Assembly (NCBI GenBank): GCA_951812725.1
Contig: OX638330.1
Coordinates: 4,567,405-4,631,404 of the forward strand
DNA length: 64,000 nucleotides
Origin: an uncultured Caldilineaceae bacterium
GTDB lineage: Bacteria > Chloroflexota > Anaerolineae > Caldilineales > Caldilineaceae
Direction of reading: 5' to 3'
Shown in pieces: positions 24,890 through 34,161 of this stretch (its first letter is position 1; each line of letters starts with the position of its first letter). A program made the translations under genes and the position numbers. A model generated the notes under the pieces. The model saw nothing but the letters and a program-made list of their open reading frames with translations. It searched no databases and was not told the DNA's origin.

Positions 24890-25924
24890 ATGCAAAGAGC
24901 AGGTATCGCCGGCGCAACAGGCTACACCGGGTATGAGCTGATCGCCTTGATTCACCGGCATCCGGAGCTTGAGGTGGGCTGGCTGACGAGCGAGCGAAGT
25001 GCGGGCAAGCGCTTCAACCAGATATTCAGCACGCCCTGGGACTACCCGCTGATCCCGTTGGCGGATGCCTATTTGCGCACGGATGAGGTGGATGTTGTCT
25101 TTCTGTGTCTGCCGCATGCGGAATCGATGGAGGCGGTGAAACGCTTTTATGGTGCGGGCGTGCGCGTAATCGACCTGAGCGCTGATTTTCGTCTGAAGGA
25201 TGTCGACGTCTATAAGCGGTGGTACGGTGTGGAGCACAGCGCGCCGGAGCTGTGCGCAGAGGCCCGTTACGGGCTGTGCGAGCTGTTCCGGAGCCAACTG
25301 GGCGGGGCCCGGCTGATTGCCAGCCCCGGCTGTTATCCCACCAGCGTCAATCTGGGCCTGTATCCGCTGGCCAAGGCGGGTTGGCTGGGCGAACGGGTTA
25401 TTGTCGACAGCAAGAGCGGCATTTCGGGAGCCGGCCGCAAGACGACACTGCCCTTCCAGTTCGTTGAGGCCAACGAGAACATAACGGCATACAGCGTAGG
25501 CCACCGACACCGGCACATCGCCGAAATGGAGCAGGTGCTGGGTGCGGCCAACGGGGAGGGGCGCGACCACAGGTTTCTTTTCACGCCCCATCTTCTGCCG
25601 GTCAACCGGGGCATTCTGAGCACGATGTACGTGGAGGCGCCGGCCGGGGTGACAGAGGAGCGTATCCGCGAACTCTACGAAGAGAACTACGAGGGTGAGC
25701 CGTTTATCCACCTGTTGCCAGCCGGCGAGCAGGCCAGCCTGGCCCACACGGTCGGCACAAATCGCTGCGCCATCGCTATTACAGCGGCGGACCCGATGCT
25801 GCCGGAGGGCGGCGAGTTTGTCATCAGCGCTTCGATTGACAATCTGATTAAGGGCGGCAGCGGGCAGGCAGTCCAGAGCTACAACATTGCTGTGGGGCTG
25901 GACGAGACGGCTGGACTGGAGTAA
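24890..25924 (+). CDS. argC: N-acetyl-gamma-glutamyl-phosphate reductase
   Basis: This is the third step of arginine synthesis: NADPH reduction of N-acetylglutamyl phosphate. The nucleotide-binding start GIAGATGYTGYELI is clear. The catalytic Cys is in ASPGCYPTSVNLGLYPL, and YSVGHRHRHIAEM matches the family. The product is 344 residues when started at ATG 24890, which has GAGAGAGGAG directly upstream; the frame is open further upstream into repeat DNA, but that part is unrelated. This is the first gene of an arginine cluster on the plus strand (argC, methylase, argB, argD, argA-like, carA). Confidence 0.95.
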   Translation: MQRAGIAGATGYTGYELIALIHRHPELEVGWLTSERSAGKRFNQIFSTPWDYPLIPLADAYLRTDEVDVVFLCLPHAESMEAVKRFYGAGVRVIDLSADFRLKDVDVYKRWYGVEHSAPELCAEARYGLCELFRSQLGGARLIASPGCYPTSVNLGLYPLAKAGWLGERVIVDSKSGISGAGRKTTLPFQFVEANENITAYSVGHRHRHIAEMEQVLGAANGEGRDHRFLFTPHLLPVNRGILSTMYVEAPAGVTEERIRELYEENYEGEPFIHLLPAGEQASLAHTVGTNRCAIAITAADPMLPEGGEFVISASIDNLIKGGSGQAVQSYNIAVGLDETAGLE

Positions 25925-25951
25925 CTGCCGTTCTGCGTAGTCGAGTTTCAG

Positions 25952-26830
25952 TTGCTGGGGACTGCGCGCAGCCCTGAACATGGTGTTATCAAGAGCGGGA
26001 ACAGTGGACACGGCCAAAATGTACGCCCCTGGGAAAGCCGCGAGCCAGTGGAATCGGGCCAGGCGTTGAGCGAGCAAGAAGCGGTCACCTTCCTGGAAGG
26101 CAGGATCTCGGTGGCGGCGGCTTTGCGCTCGCCGTATCGCACCGTTCACCGTGTGCTGCTGCGGGCGGACCGGCAGGACCGGGCGATGCGGTGGCTGCAA
26201 CACCGGGCGCGGGAGGCCGATGTGCCGGTTGTGCTGGTGTGCGCGGCGGAAATCGACGCTATCACTGAGGGGAAGTCCCACGGCGGGGTCGCGGCGGAGG
26301 CGGGGCAACGGCAGTTTGACCAGATGGAGGGGTTGCTGCCGCGCGGCGGTGGACCGGCTTTTGTGGTGATGCTGGACGGCATTGAAGATCCGTTCAACTT
26401 CGGTCAGACGCTGCGGGCGCTGTACGCGATGGGCGCGCACGGTGTGGCGCTGCGGCCCCGCAATTGGATGAGCGCGGCGGCGACGGTGGCGCGGGCCTCG
26501 GCGGGTGCGTCGGAACTGATGCCAATGGCGGTTGCCGAGACGGTGGCAGAGGCGGCGGACTTCTACCGCGAGCGGGGGCTGACGGTGGCATGCGCCCAGA
26601 AGGAGAACGCGGTTCCGATGGATGAGGCAGATCTGACCGGCCCGCTCTTTTTGTTGGTTGGCGGGGAAAAACGGGGCGTTACGCGGTCGTTTGTAAAGCA
26701 GGCCGACCTGAGTTTGCAGGTCCCATACGAGAGGGACGGTTTCGAACCTTCTTTGGGCACGACTGCGGCGGCGGCGGCGCTGGCCTATGAGGTAATGCGA
26801 CAGAGAAAGAGTGCGCTGGGCGCTGTGTGA
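25952..26830 (+). CDS. SpoU/TrmH-family RNA 2'-O-methyltransferase
   Basis: A SPOUT-class enzyme that methylates ribose 2'-OH in rRNA or tRNA with SAM. The knot motifs are present: VMLDGIEDPFNFGQTLRAL (motif 1, with Asn), LLVGGEKRGVT (motif 2) and LQVPYERDGFEPSLGTTAAA (motif 3; the typical form is IPMxGxxxSLNVSxA). An RNA-binding substrate domain of the L30e type precedes (SPYRTVHRVLLRAD). The start is uncertain: TTG at 25952 opens the frame, with no clear ribosome binding site. Its place inside the arginine cluster, 28 bp after argC, suggests cotranscription rather than a role in arginine synthesis. Confidence 0.8.
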   Translation: MLGTARSPEHGVIKSGNSGHGQNVRPWESREPVESGQALSEQEAVTFLEGRISVAAALRSPYRTVHRVLLRADRQDRAMRWLQHRAREADVPVVLVCAAEIDAITEGKSHGGVAAEAGQRQFDQMEGLLPRGGGPAFVVMLDGIEDPFNFGQTLRALYAMGAHGVALRPRNWMSAAATVARASAGASELMPMAVAETVAEAADFYRERGLTVACAQKENAVPMDEADLTGPLFLLVGGEKRGVTRSFVKQADLSLQVPYERDGFEPSLGTTAAAAALAYEVMRQRKSALGAV

Positions 26831-26905
26831 AGCCTGCGCGCGTTATTGTACCGAACTTTTGTAGTACATAGCATCCGGGTTCCAACCATTGCATGAGGCA
26901 ACTCT

Positions 26906-27727
26906 ATGAAACTGAGCGATTCTGACGCGCTTCCCGCTGATCCGGTGGAGGAGGAGGGGCACTATGTCATCGTCCTCAAGATCGGCGGAAATGAGTTGGA
27001 CGACGAGGCCTTTCTGTTTGGCCTGGTGCAGGCGGTAAAGAGTTTGCAGCGGGACGGCAAGAGTCCGATTATCGTGCATGGGGGCGGCAAGACGATCGCC
27101 GATTTCCAGAAGCGGCTGGGGCTGGAGACCCGCTTTATTGAGGGGCTGCGGGTGACGGATGAGGACAGCCTGGATGTAGCGGAGATGGTGCTGAGCGGCC
27201 TGATGAACAAGCGGATTGTGCGCCGGTGCGTGAATGAGGATGTGCGGGCCATCGGCATCAGCGGGGTGGATGACGGCACGGTCTTTGTTGAAAAGATGTG
27301 GCATCCGCTGGGCGACCTGGGGCGTGTCGGCGAGGTGCAGGACGTTGAGACAGGGTTGCTGAGCACTCTGCTGGAGGCAGGCATCGTGCCGGTGATAAGC
27401 CCGATCAGTGTCGGCGCCTACGACGGACTCAGCTATAACGTAAACGCCGATCATGTTGCTGCGGCGATTGCGGCGGCGATGCGCGCGATCAAGTTGATAT
27501 TTGTCAGCAATGTGCCTGGTGTTTTGATCGCCGGGCGGGTGGTGCGGGGCATCACCGCAGACCAGTGCGAAGAATGGATCGCTGAAGGAAGCATCAGCGG
27601 CGGGATGGTGCCAAAGGTCAGGAGCGCGGTTGACGCGGTCAGGAGTGGTGTAACGCAAGCAGTCATTACTAATCTGGCCGGTGTCCAGGAAGATGGGGGA
27701 ACCAGCATCATTGGGACGGCTGGGTGA
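26906..27727 (+). CDS. argB: Acetylglutamate kinase
   Basis: This is the second step of arginine synthesis: ATP-dependent phosphorylation of N-acetylglutamate. The amino-acid-kinase fold is shown by VIVLKIGGNELDD (phosphate-binding Lys and Gly pair), IIVHGGGKTIADF, GLRVTDEDSLDVAEMVLSG, and NVNADHVAAAIAAAM near the ADP site, with SGGMVPKVRSAVDAV at the C-terminus. The length (273) is normal. It lacks the long N-terminal helix of arginine-inhibited forms, having only a short acidic leader, so feedback control may be weak; this is inference. Confidence 0.93.
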   Translation: MKLSDSDALPADPVEEEGHYVIVLKIGGNELDDEAFLFGLVQAVKSLQRDGKSPIIVHGGGKTIADFQKRLGLETRFIEGLRVTDEDSLDVAEMVLSGLMNKRIVRRCVNEDVRAIGISGVDDGTVFVEKMWHPLGDLGRVGEVQDVETGLLSTLLEAGIVPVISPISVGAYDGLSYNVNADHVAAAIAAAMRAIKLIFVSNVPGVLIAGRVVRGITADQCEEWIAEGSISGGMVPKVRSAVDAVRSGVTQAVITNLAGVQEDGGTSIIGTAG

Positions 27728-27775
27728 ACGGCAGGGGAACTGCGGGTGAACTGCGGGGAACTGCAGGGATAGTGA
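27728..27775. repeat. Tandem GGGAACTGC-type units
   Basis: Degenerate 9-10 base units (GGGGAACTGC, GGGTGAACTGC, GGGGAACTGC) fill the gap after argB. They share GAACTGCAG with the larger interspersed modules. Confidence 0.5.
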
Positions 27776-27856
27776 GAAAACGCTTGGCTGGCCTCGGTTT
27801 GGGTGACGGATGGCTGAGTGGTTAGCGATAAATATAAGACTCTTCAGGAGGAGAAA

Positions 27857-29044
27857 GTGAACGCAGCGGAAATTATTCAGGACGAAAAGGATTACGTGCT
27901 TGGTGTATTCGGGCGGCCGCCATTTGTGCTGACGGAAGGCAAGGGCTGCACGGTGTATGACAGCACGGGCAAAGCCTATCTGGACCTGGTGGCCGGTATT
28001 GCGGTGAACGTTCTCGGTTACAGCGACGACGAGGTGGACCAGGCGATCAAGGAGGCCGCGTCGACCGGAATGTACCACACGAGCAACCTGTATCACACCG
28101 AGCCGCACACGCAGCTGGCGAAGAAACTGTGCGAGACCAGCTTCGCCGACAAGGTGCATTTCTGCCTGTGCGGGGCAAGCGCCAACGAAGGTGCGTTCAA
28201 ATTCGCCCGCCGCTACGCCCGCGAGCACGGCCACGAGGACAAATACGAAATTCTGGCCTTCAGCGACGCGTTCCACGGGCGGCTGTTCGGGGCACTGGCG
28301 GCCACGCCGCGTGAGAAGTATCAGCAGCCGTTCGAGCCGCTGATGCCCGGTGTGCGCTTCGCCGCGTTCAACGACCTGGAGGATGCTCGTGCGCAGATGA
28401 GCGATAAAGTGTGTGCGATTATCGTCGAACCGATTCAGGGCGAAGGCGGCATTAACCCGGCCACGCCGGCGTTTTTGGAGGGGTTGCGGGCGCTGGCGGA
28501 CGAATACGGCGCGCTCCTGATCTTTGACGAGGTGCAGTGCGGGCTGGGGCGCAGCGGCGATCTGTGGGCCTATCAGGGCTATGGCGTTGAGCCGGATCTG
28601 ATGAGCGCGGCCAAGCCGCTGGCAGGCGGCCTGCCGATAGGCGCGATAATGATGAAACAGAAGGTGGCGGATACGATCCATGCCGGCGATCATGCCAGCA
28701 CGTTTGCCGGCAACCCTTTCACCACGCATGTGGCTTCGACGGTGGTGAACCGGGTGTCGAATCCGGAATTCCTGGCAGACGTGAAGGAGAAGGGCGAGTA
28801 CCTGATGGAGTTGCTGGCCGAGTTGAACAGCCCTCATATTCTTGAGATACGGGGCAGAGGCCTGATCGTAGGCATTGAAATGGATATCGAGGCAGGGCCG
28901 CTGATGGAGAAGGGGTATGAAGCCGGTCTGCTGTTGCTGAGCGCGGGCGATAAGATTTTGCGGTTCGTGCCGCCGCTGACGATCAGCAAAGAGGAGCTGG
29001 CCGCGGCCGTGTCGAAGCTGGGCGCGATCCTGCAAGAGGTGTGA
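27857..29044 (+). CDS. argD: Acetylornithine aminotransferase
   Basis: This is a class III PLP enzyme: step four of arginine synthesis, converting N-acetylglutamate semialdehyde to N-acetylornithine. Visible motifs are YLDLVAGIAVNVLGY, CGASANEGAFKFARRYA, FHGRLFGALAAT, IVEPIQGEGGI, LIFDEVQCGLGRSG (PLP Asp), SAAKPLAGGLPIGA (PLP Lys) and STFAGNPFTTHVA. GTG at 27857 is chosen because AGGAGGA lies 4 bases upstream; an earlier in-frame start at 27818 has no such site. The product is 395 residues, normal for the family. Confidence 0.93.
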   Translation: MNAAEIIQDEKDYVLGVFGRPPFVLTEGKGCTVYDSTGKAYLDLVAGIAVNVLGYSDDEVDQAIKEAASTGMYHTSNLYHTEPHTQLAKKLCETSFADKVHFCLCGASANEGAFKFARRYAREHGHEDKYEILAFSDAFHGRLFGALAATPREKYQQPFEPLMPGVRFAAFNDLEDARAQMSDKVCAIIVEPIQGEGGINPATPAFLEGLRALADEYGALLIFDEVQCGLGRSGDLWAYQGYGVEPDLMSAAKPLAGGLPIGAIMMKQKVADTIHAGDHASTFAGNPFTTHVASTVVNRVSNPEFLADVKEKGEYLMELLAELNSPHILEIRGRGLIVGIEMDIEAGPLMEKGYEAGLLLLSAGDKILRFVPPLTISKEELAAAVSKLGAILQEV

Positions 29045-29057
29045 GGCAGGCAACCTT

Positions 29058-29090
29058 TGGTCAGTGGTTAGTGGTCAGTGGTCAGTGAAC
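29058..29090. repeat. GTGGTCA-type short tandem tract
   Basis: Units GTGGTTA, GTGGTCA and GTGGTCA lie between argD and the argA-like gene; same family as 4744 and 6341. Confidence 0.65.
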
Positions 29091-29131
29091 TTCGCTCATC
29101 GCGACGTTCCTGGCCGCTGGCAACCGGAGCT

Positions 29132-29782
29132 ATGAACGAAATCCGCATTCAGCAGGCCGCTGAGGAAGACATCGCCAGCATTGCTGCGCTGGTCAATGGC
29201 TTCGCGGCGGAAAATCTGATGTTGCCGCGGACGGAGGAGAGCATTCTGCAATCGCTGCCGGACTGGCTGGTGGCGGTTGCGGACCGTTCACAACTGCTGG
29301 GATGCGGCTCTCTGGTGGCGCTGACCGAGGAGCTGGTGGAGATTCGCTCGCTGGCGGTGGCGGGGCAGGGACAGGGCAAGGGGATCGGCCGGCAGATTGT
29401 GCAGAAGCTGGTACAGATAGCGACCGTACGCGGGTATGCCCAGATCTGTGCGCTCACGCTGCAGGAAGCGTTCTTCGAGAAGCTCGGCTTTGAGGTTGTG
29501 GATCGTTGGAGCATCAGCCCGAAGCTGTGGCAGGAATGCATTTACTGCCCCAAATTCCACCACTGTGATGAGATAGCGGTGGCACGCAATCTGACAGACA
29601 GCCCTGTCAATCAGGCGCGGGCAGCCCAGACGGCGGCGGCGCCTCTGCTCAAATGGCAGGCGTGGCAACCATTGAAGCTGGCATATAGTCGCTCAAATAA
29701 CGATGCGGGAACGCAGGGGACAATGAACCGAAGACCGATTCAGTTGCAGGGAAGCTCGCCGCCCAGGGAGGAGGCCGAGTGA
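29132..29782 (+). CDS. ArgA-like GNAT, probable N-acetylglutamate synthase
   Basis: A GNAT domain occupies about residues 1-150: IRSLAVAGQGQGKGIGRQIV is the acetyl-CoA loop, and LTLQEAFFEKLGFEVVDR follows. The Cys-rich stretch ECIYCPKFHHCDEIAVARN is typical of short-form N-acetylglutamate synthases. With argC, argB, argD and carA around it, the first step of arginine synthesis fits well. Residues after about 150 are an unconserved tail. The start is ATG 29132; the stop overlaps the GTG start of carA (GTGA), so the two are translationally coupled. Confidence 0.75.
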   Translation: MNEIRIQQAAEEDIASIAALVNGFAAENLMLPRTEESILQSLPDWLVAVADRSQLLGCGSLVALTEELVEIRSLAVAGQGQGKGIGRQIVQKLVQIATVRGYAQICALTLQEAFFEKLGFEVVDRWSISPKLWQECIYCPKFHHCDEIAVARNLTDSPVNQARAAQTAAAPLLKWQAWQPLKLAYSRSNNDAGTQGTMNRRPIQLQGSSPPREEAE

Positions 29783-30993
29783 AGGCCGTTCTTGCCCTGG
29801 CCAATGGCCGCATCTTCGAAGGCGAAGGCTTCGGCGCCGAGACGACGGTGGTGGGAGAGGTCGTCTTCAATACCAGTCTGACCGGTTATCAGGAGGTGTT
29901 GACCGATCCTTCGTACCGTGGTCAGATGGTCTGTATGACGGTGCCCCATGTGGGCAATACGGGTGTGAACCGCGAAGATGTGGAGAGCGACCGGCCGCAG
30001 GTGACCGCGTTTATCGTGCGCGAGGTCAGCCCGGTTGTGTCCAACTGGCGCGCGAATGAAAATCTGGGGAGCTATCTGGCGCGGCACAACATTCCGGGCA
30101 TCAGCGAGGTGGATACGCGGGCGTTGACCCGTCTGCTGCGCGAGGAGGGGGTGCTGCATGGCGCGCTCTGTACCGACGGCAGCCGTACGGAGACTGAGCT
30201 GGTCGAGCTTGCCCGCAGCTGGGATGGACTGGACGGCCGCGATCTGGTGCAGGAAGTCACGTGTGAGGAGCCGTTCTACTGGAGCGACGAAACGATGGGC
30301 GAATGGACGCCGGTGGCATCGGGCGAAGCCGCGCCCGGACCGTGGCTGGAAGGCGTCGGGCGCTCCTCGCCATTGGTGGTGGCCTATGATTTCGGCATGA
30401 AGCACAATATATTGCGCCGCCTGGCCAGCCACAATCTGCGGTTGGCGGTTGTGCCGGCAGATATGCCTGCCGAGGAGGTCCTGGAGCTCGATCCTGACGG
30501 GATCTTTCTAAGCAACGGGCCGGGCGATCCGGCCGGGGTACCTTACGCGGCCAGGGAGGTTGCGAGGCTGCTGGAGAGCGGCCGGCCGATGTTCGGGATC
30601 TGCCTGGGGCATCAGATCATCGGTCTGGCGCTGGGGGCGGAGACGTTCAAGCTGAAGTTCGGCCATCATGGCGGCAACCAGCCGGTCAGCGATGTAGACA
30701 GCGCCAACATTCAGATCACGGCGCAGAATCACAATTACGCCGTCGATACAGAGACGCTGCCCGACAATGTGGAGATCACGCATCTCAATCTGAATGACGG
30801 CACGCTGGAAGGGATGCGGCTGACCGACCGGCCCGTCTTCTGCGTGCAGTATCACCCGGAAGCCAGCCCGGGTCCTCACGACGCCGATCTGCTCTTCGCC
30901 CGCTTCGCGCAGACGGTGCACCGGTTCCACGCGGCCAGACGGAAACCAGATGTTCAGCGGCCGGCTGTTCGGGATCTCTCGGCCGACAACTGA
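29779..30993 (+). CDS. carA: Carbamoyl-phosphate synthase small subunit
   Basis: This is the glutamine amidotransferase subunit that feeds ammonia to CarB for arginine and pyrimidine synthesis. The CarA-specific N-terminal domain reads FNTSLTGYQEVLTDPSYRGQ. The class I amidotransferase domain shows FLSNGPGDP, the nucleophile in MFGICLGHQIIGLALG, and the His-Glu pair in VQYHPEASPGPHD. The length (404) is slightly above the usual 360-390 because of a short insert after EEPFYWSDE. carB does not follow; the next gene is convergent. Confidence 0.95.
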   Translation: MKAVLALANGRIFEGEGFGAETTVVGEVVFNTSLTGYQEVLTDPSYRGQMVCMTVPHVGNTGVNREDVESDRPQVTAFIVREVSPVVSNWRANENLGSYLARHNIPGISEVDTRALTRLLREEGVLHGALCTDGSRTETELVELARSWDGLDGRDLVQEVTCEEPFYWSDETMGEWTPVASGEAAPGPWLEGVGRSSPLVVAYDFGMKHNILRRLASHNLRLAVVPADMPAEEVLELDPDGIFLSNGPGDPAGVPYAAREVARLLESGRPMFGICLGHQIIGLALGAETFKLKFGHHGGNQPVSDVDSANIQITAQNHNYAVDTETLPDNVEITHLNLNDGTLEGMRLTDRPVFCVQYHPEASPGPHDADLLFARFAQTVHRFHAARRKPDVQRPAVRDLSADN

Positions 30994-31013
30994 GAACTGA
31001 AACAGGGCGGCGT

Positions 31014-32267
31014 CTACTCTGCCGCAGGCGCTTCACTTTGGCTCAGGCTGCCCGATTCGGAGAGGTAGGCCAGCAGTTTCGTGCGATTTTCCTCACGCCG
31101 TTCCTGCGGTGATTTGCTTTCCCATTCCTCGCGCTTCTTCAGCCGTCTCTCTTTTTCCTCCGGATCGATATTCAAGACGTCATCCAGTCCCTTTCCCGGT
31201 GCTGCGATCTCCATATCGGCGGGGATATCCACGCCGACCGCGTCCATCACCTCGGCGGCGGCGAAAATGGGGCTTTGTGTGTGCAGGGCCAGGGCGATGG
31301 CGTCACTGGGGCGGGCATCGATGGCGAAGCTTTCTTCGCCGCTCTGGGCGTGTATGGTGGCGTAAAAGGTCTCCTTCTCCAGCGCGGACACCGCCACCGA
31401 TTCGATGCGCACGCTTGCTTTGTCCAACAGGCCGGCCATAAGGCTGTAGGTCATCGGTCGCACAGGCTTCTTCTCTTGGAGATTGAGAGCGATATTATCC
31501 GCTTCGTAAGGGCCAATCCAGATTGGCAGCAGGCGGCGTTCGCCATCACTGATGAGAACCAGTATTCGGTGGTCAGCTTCCTGGTCTGGTTTCACGATGT
31601 CGAGCACGGTAACGGGGATCATCTGTTTGCTCCTGGTCTGTTCGGCAACGGCTGGTCTCGGTTGCAGTTCGTGGAAATCTGGACGCAGTTGTTCGCGCAG
31701 CTTGCGGCGGGACTTGTGCAGACGCCCTTTGACGGCGGTCACGCTGATGTGCAAGAGGGAGGCGATCTCGCGCACGCTGATCTGCTCGAAATAGTAGAGG
31801 AGGACGGCATCCCGGTTGGCCGGTGACAGCTGCGCGACAGCCGCCAGGATCAGGCGGTGCGTCTCTCTGGCCTCGGCCGCTTCGTGCGGCTGGGGCGCCT
31901 TGTCGGAAAAGGGCAGCGAATCGAAACTGCGCCCGCCACTTAGCGTTTCAAGCGACAATGTTTGCACGCGCGGTCGGCGCAGATGGTTCTTGCACAGATT
32001 GACGACGATGCCACACAGCCAGGCGCGGAAGCTGTCCGGCTTGCGGATGCTGTCCAGGGAGAGATAGGCATGCAGGATGGCCTCCTGGGTCAGTTCCTGG
32101 CCCCGTTCCCGGTCACCGACGATCCGGGTCGCCAGTGCGAGCGCGACAGGTTGATGCCGCGCTATCAGTTCTTCAAATGCCGGCCGCTGGCCCTGTTGGG
32201 CGCGGCGCACGAGCTCACCGTCAGTCATCGACACCGTCAACGTTTCTTCGATTCGCTTTGGCCGCAA
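31014..32267 (-). CDS. ECF-type sigma factor fused to a bifunctional-nuclease (BFN/DUF151) domain
   Basis: Residues about 28-97 are sigma region 2 (GQELTQEAILHAYLSL, SFRAWLCGIVVNLCKNHLRR). Residues about 140-192 are region 4 (REIASLLHISVTAVKGRLHK). Residues about 216-347 match the BFN domain: RRLLPIWIGPYEADNIAL, VRPMTYSLMAGLL and FAIDARPSDAIALAL. A charged tail of about 65 residues follows. BFN proteins have been reported as DNase/RNase in plants and occur alone in many bacteria; linking one to a sigma factor is unusual. There is no stop or frameshift between the parts. The start is TTG 32267 behind AGGAG; an ATG at 32228 is an alternative. It converges with carA, and no anti-sigma gene is adjacent. 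Confidence 0.85.
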   Translation of the reverse strand: MRPKRIEETLTVSMTDGELVRRAQQGQRPAFEELIARHQPVALALATRIVGDRERGQELTQEAILHAYLSLDSIRKPDSFRAWLCGIVVNLCKNHLRRPRVQTLSLETLSGGRSFDSLPFSDKAPQPHEAAEARETHRLILAAVAQLSPANRDAVLLYYFEQISVREIASLLHISVTAVKGRLHKSRRKLREQLRPDFHELQPRPAVAEQTRSKQMIPVTVLDIVKPDQEADHRILVLISDGERRLLPIWIGPYEADNIALNLQEKKPVRPMTYSLMAGLLDKASVRIESVAVSALEKETFYATIHAQSGEESFAIDARPSDAIALALHTQSPIFAAAEVMDAVGVDIPADMEIAAPGKGLDDVLNIDPEEKERRLKKREEWESKSPQERREENRTKLLAYLSESGSLSQSEAPAAE

Positions 32268-32490
32268 CTGTCTCCTACCTGTAGTTTAGTGGTATAATCC
32301 CCGCTAACGGTTACCATTAGTTCATTTGGCAAAGCGGTTGCGCATTGAACGACGTTGGTGGGAACGTTTTCCCGCCTACGCTCGCTTATTTGGCGCATCA
32401 TATTCTTTTTACTTCAGACCGCTGCCCCCCACGGCGCTAATATAGCGAACTGGGAGCGCATTCAACAAGAAGCGCAGGAGAGAAGCCAGG

Positions 32491-34161
32491 ATGAAGACCG
32501 ACAATCCCCTCTCAGGAACTGCACGCCGGCTCGCCGCCCAATTTCCTATTGTTTCTTTCAGCCTTCTGGCCCTGCTTGCGCTGGCGCTCAGCGCCTGTAC
32601 GGCGCCGGTATACAGCCCGCAAGTAGGTGTGGCGACGCGGGCTGTTGTTGAGAGAGAAAGTAGTGACCCGGCTATTACTATTTCGCCGACCTCAGGTTCG
32701 GCAGGGGTCTATGTGCAGGTTACCGGCAAGAACTGGCCGGTGAGCAGCCTGGTGTTGATCACGCTGCGCGATGACCGCGGCCGCAGCGGCATCCTGGCTG
32801 CCAGCACTGCGGACACGGCCGGCACTATCAGCACCGGTTTTCTCTACCCGATCAGCCCGCGCTGGCTAGCGGCAGGCACGCATACTGTGCTTGCTTACAC
32901 GTCCGACGGCCAGAACGAGGCGACTGCGCTCTTCCAAACCGGCGAGGCAGACGAAGTGACCGGCACGGCGACAGCCGCGTCTTCTGCGCAGCAAGCAACG
33001 ACGGCGCAAGAAGCAGCGACTGCGACCCCTTCGTCAACGGTCACATCTACGGTTACGCCTACGGTTACGCCTACACCCACGCCCTCGGCGACGCCGACGA
33101 TCACGCCTGCGGCGACGCCGACACCGCTCATCATCACTGACTGGCGCGGCGATTACTGGAACAATCCAACCCAGTCGGGACCGCCCGTGCTCACACGCAA
33201 CGATCTGGTGATCTTCTTCAATTGGGGCGAGGGAACACCGGATACCAGCGTGGCCGTGAATCATTTCAGCGCTCGTTGGCACCGTACTCTCAACTTCGAC
33301 GCCGGCATCTATCGTTTCAACATCGAAGTTGATGACGGCTTCCGCCTCTACATTGACAACGTTCTGATATTGGATGAGTGGGAAGAGGGCCCGGCACGCA
33401 CGTACACTGTCGATGTTCCTCTCAGCACGGGGAGGCACACCATCCAGGTGGACTACTTCGAACGCACTGGAGTGGCGCTGATGCGCTTCTGGTGGGAGCG
33501 CAACGAATCCTTCAGCGGCTGGAAGGGCGAATACTTCGGCAATCGGGACCTGCAGGGGAATCCGGCGCTGGTGCGGGACGAACCGCAGATCGATTTCAAC
33601 TGGGGAGAGGGCAGAGTTGCGCCCAACCTGCCCGCAGATCATTTTTCCGCCCGGTGGCAGCGTCGAGTCTCCTTTGATGCCGGCACTTATCGTTTCTTCC
33701 TGCGGATGGACGACGGCGCGCGCGTCTTGCTGGACAATCAACTGATTCTCAATGATTGGGAGGATGGCGGGGACCGTACGATCAATGTCGATGTGACATT
33801 GCCGGCCGGTGAGCGCGCCATACAGGTCGAGTTTTACGAGAATTCCGGGATCGCTCGTGTCGCCTTCTGGTGGGAGCTCGCGCCAACGGCTACGCCGACA
33901 CCGACAGTGACAGCGACCGAAGTGCCGGAACCGACTGCCACTGAGACGCCGACGCCGACCGATGTGCCGGAAGTGGCTCCCACGGAGACGCCGGTGCCGA
34001 CAGAAACACCGGTGCCGACAGAGACGCCGGTGCCGACAGAGACGCCGGTGCCGACAGAGACGCCGGAACCGACTGCCACTGAGACGCCTGAGCCCCCGCC
34101 GCCCGGTGATGATACTCCGACCGTCACGCCAACAGCGACGCAGGAATCTCAGTCTGGATAG
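32491..34161 (+). CDS. Lipoprotein with two PA14 domains and Thr-Pro repeats
   Basis: The signal peptide ends in LALSAC (lipid-modified Cys36). Residues 60-150 look like an Ig/IPT-type beta domain (ISPTSGSAGVYVQVTGKNWP). A Thr/Pro linker follows (155-213), then two tandem PA14 domains (about 214-343 and 344-473) with matching core lines FFNWGEGTPDTSVAVNHFSA and DFNWGEGRVAPNLPADHFSA. The C-terminus (475-556) is Thr/Pro/Glu-rich with four PVPTET units. PA14 domains bind carbohydrate, so a role in surface glycan or polymer binding is likely. It stands alone on the plus strand. Confidence 0.85.
   Translation: MKTDNPLSGTARRLAAQFPIVSFSLLALLALALSACTAPVYSPQVGVATRAVVERESSDPAITISPTSGSAGVYVQVTGKNWPVSSLVLITLRDDRGRSGILAASTADTAGTISTGFLYPISPRWLAAGTHTVLAYTSDGQNEATALFQTGEADEVTGTATAASSAQQATTAQEAATATPSSTVTSTVTPTVTPTPTPSATPTITPAATPTPLIITDWRGDYWNNPTQSGPPVLTRNDLVIFFNWGEGTPDTSVAVNHFSARWHRTLNFDAGIYRFNIEVDDGFRLYIDNVLILDEWEEGPARTYTVDVPLSTGRHTIQVDYFERTGVALMRFWWERNESFSGWKGEYFGNRDLQGNPALVRDEPQIDFNWGEGRVAPNLPADHFSARWQRRVSFDAGTYRFFLRMDDGARVLLDNQLILNDWEDGGDRTINVDVTLPAGERAIQVEFYENSGIARVAFWWELAPTATPTPTVTATEVPEPTATETPTPTDVPEVAPTETPVPTETPVPTETPVPTETPVPTETPEPTATETPEPPPPGDDTPTVTPTATQESQSG

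Noticed and set aside
24761..26440. A 559-codon minus-strand frame
   Set aside because: Antisense to argC and the SPOUT methylase, with no recognisable domain.
26843..29053. A 736-codon open frame on the minus strand
   Set aside because: Antisense to argB and argD with His/Arg-rich nonsense composition.
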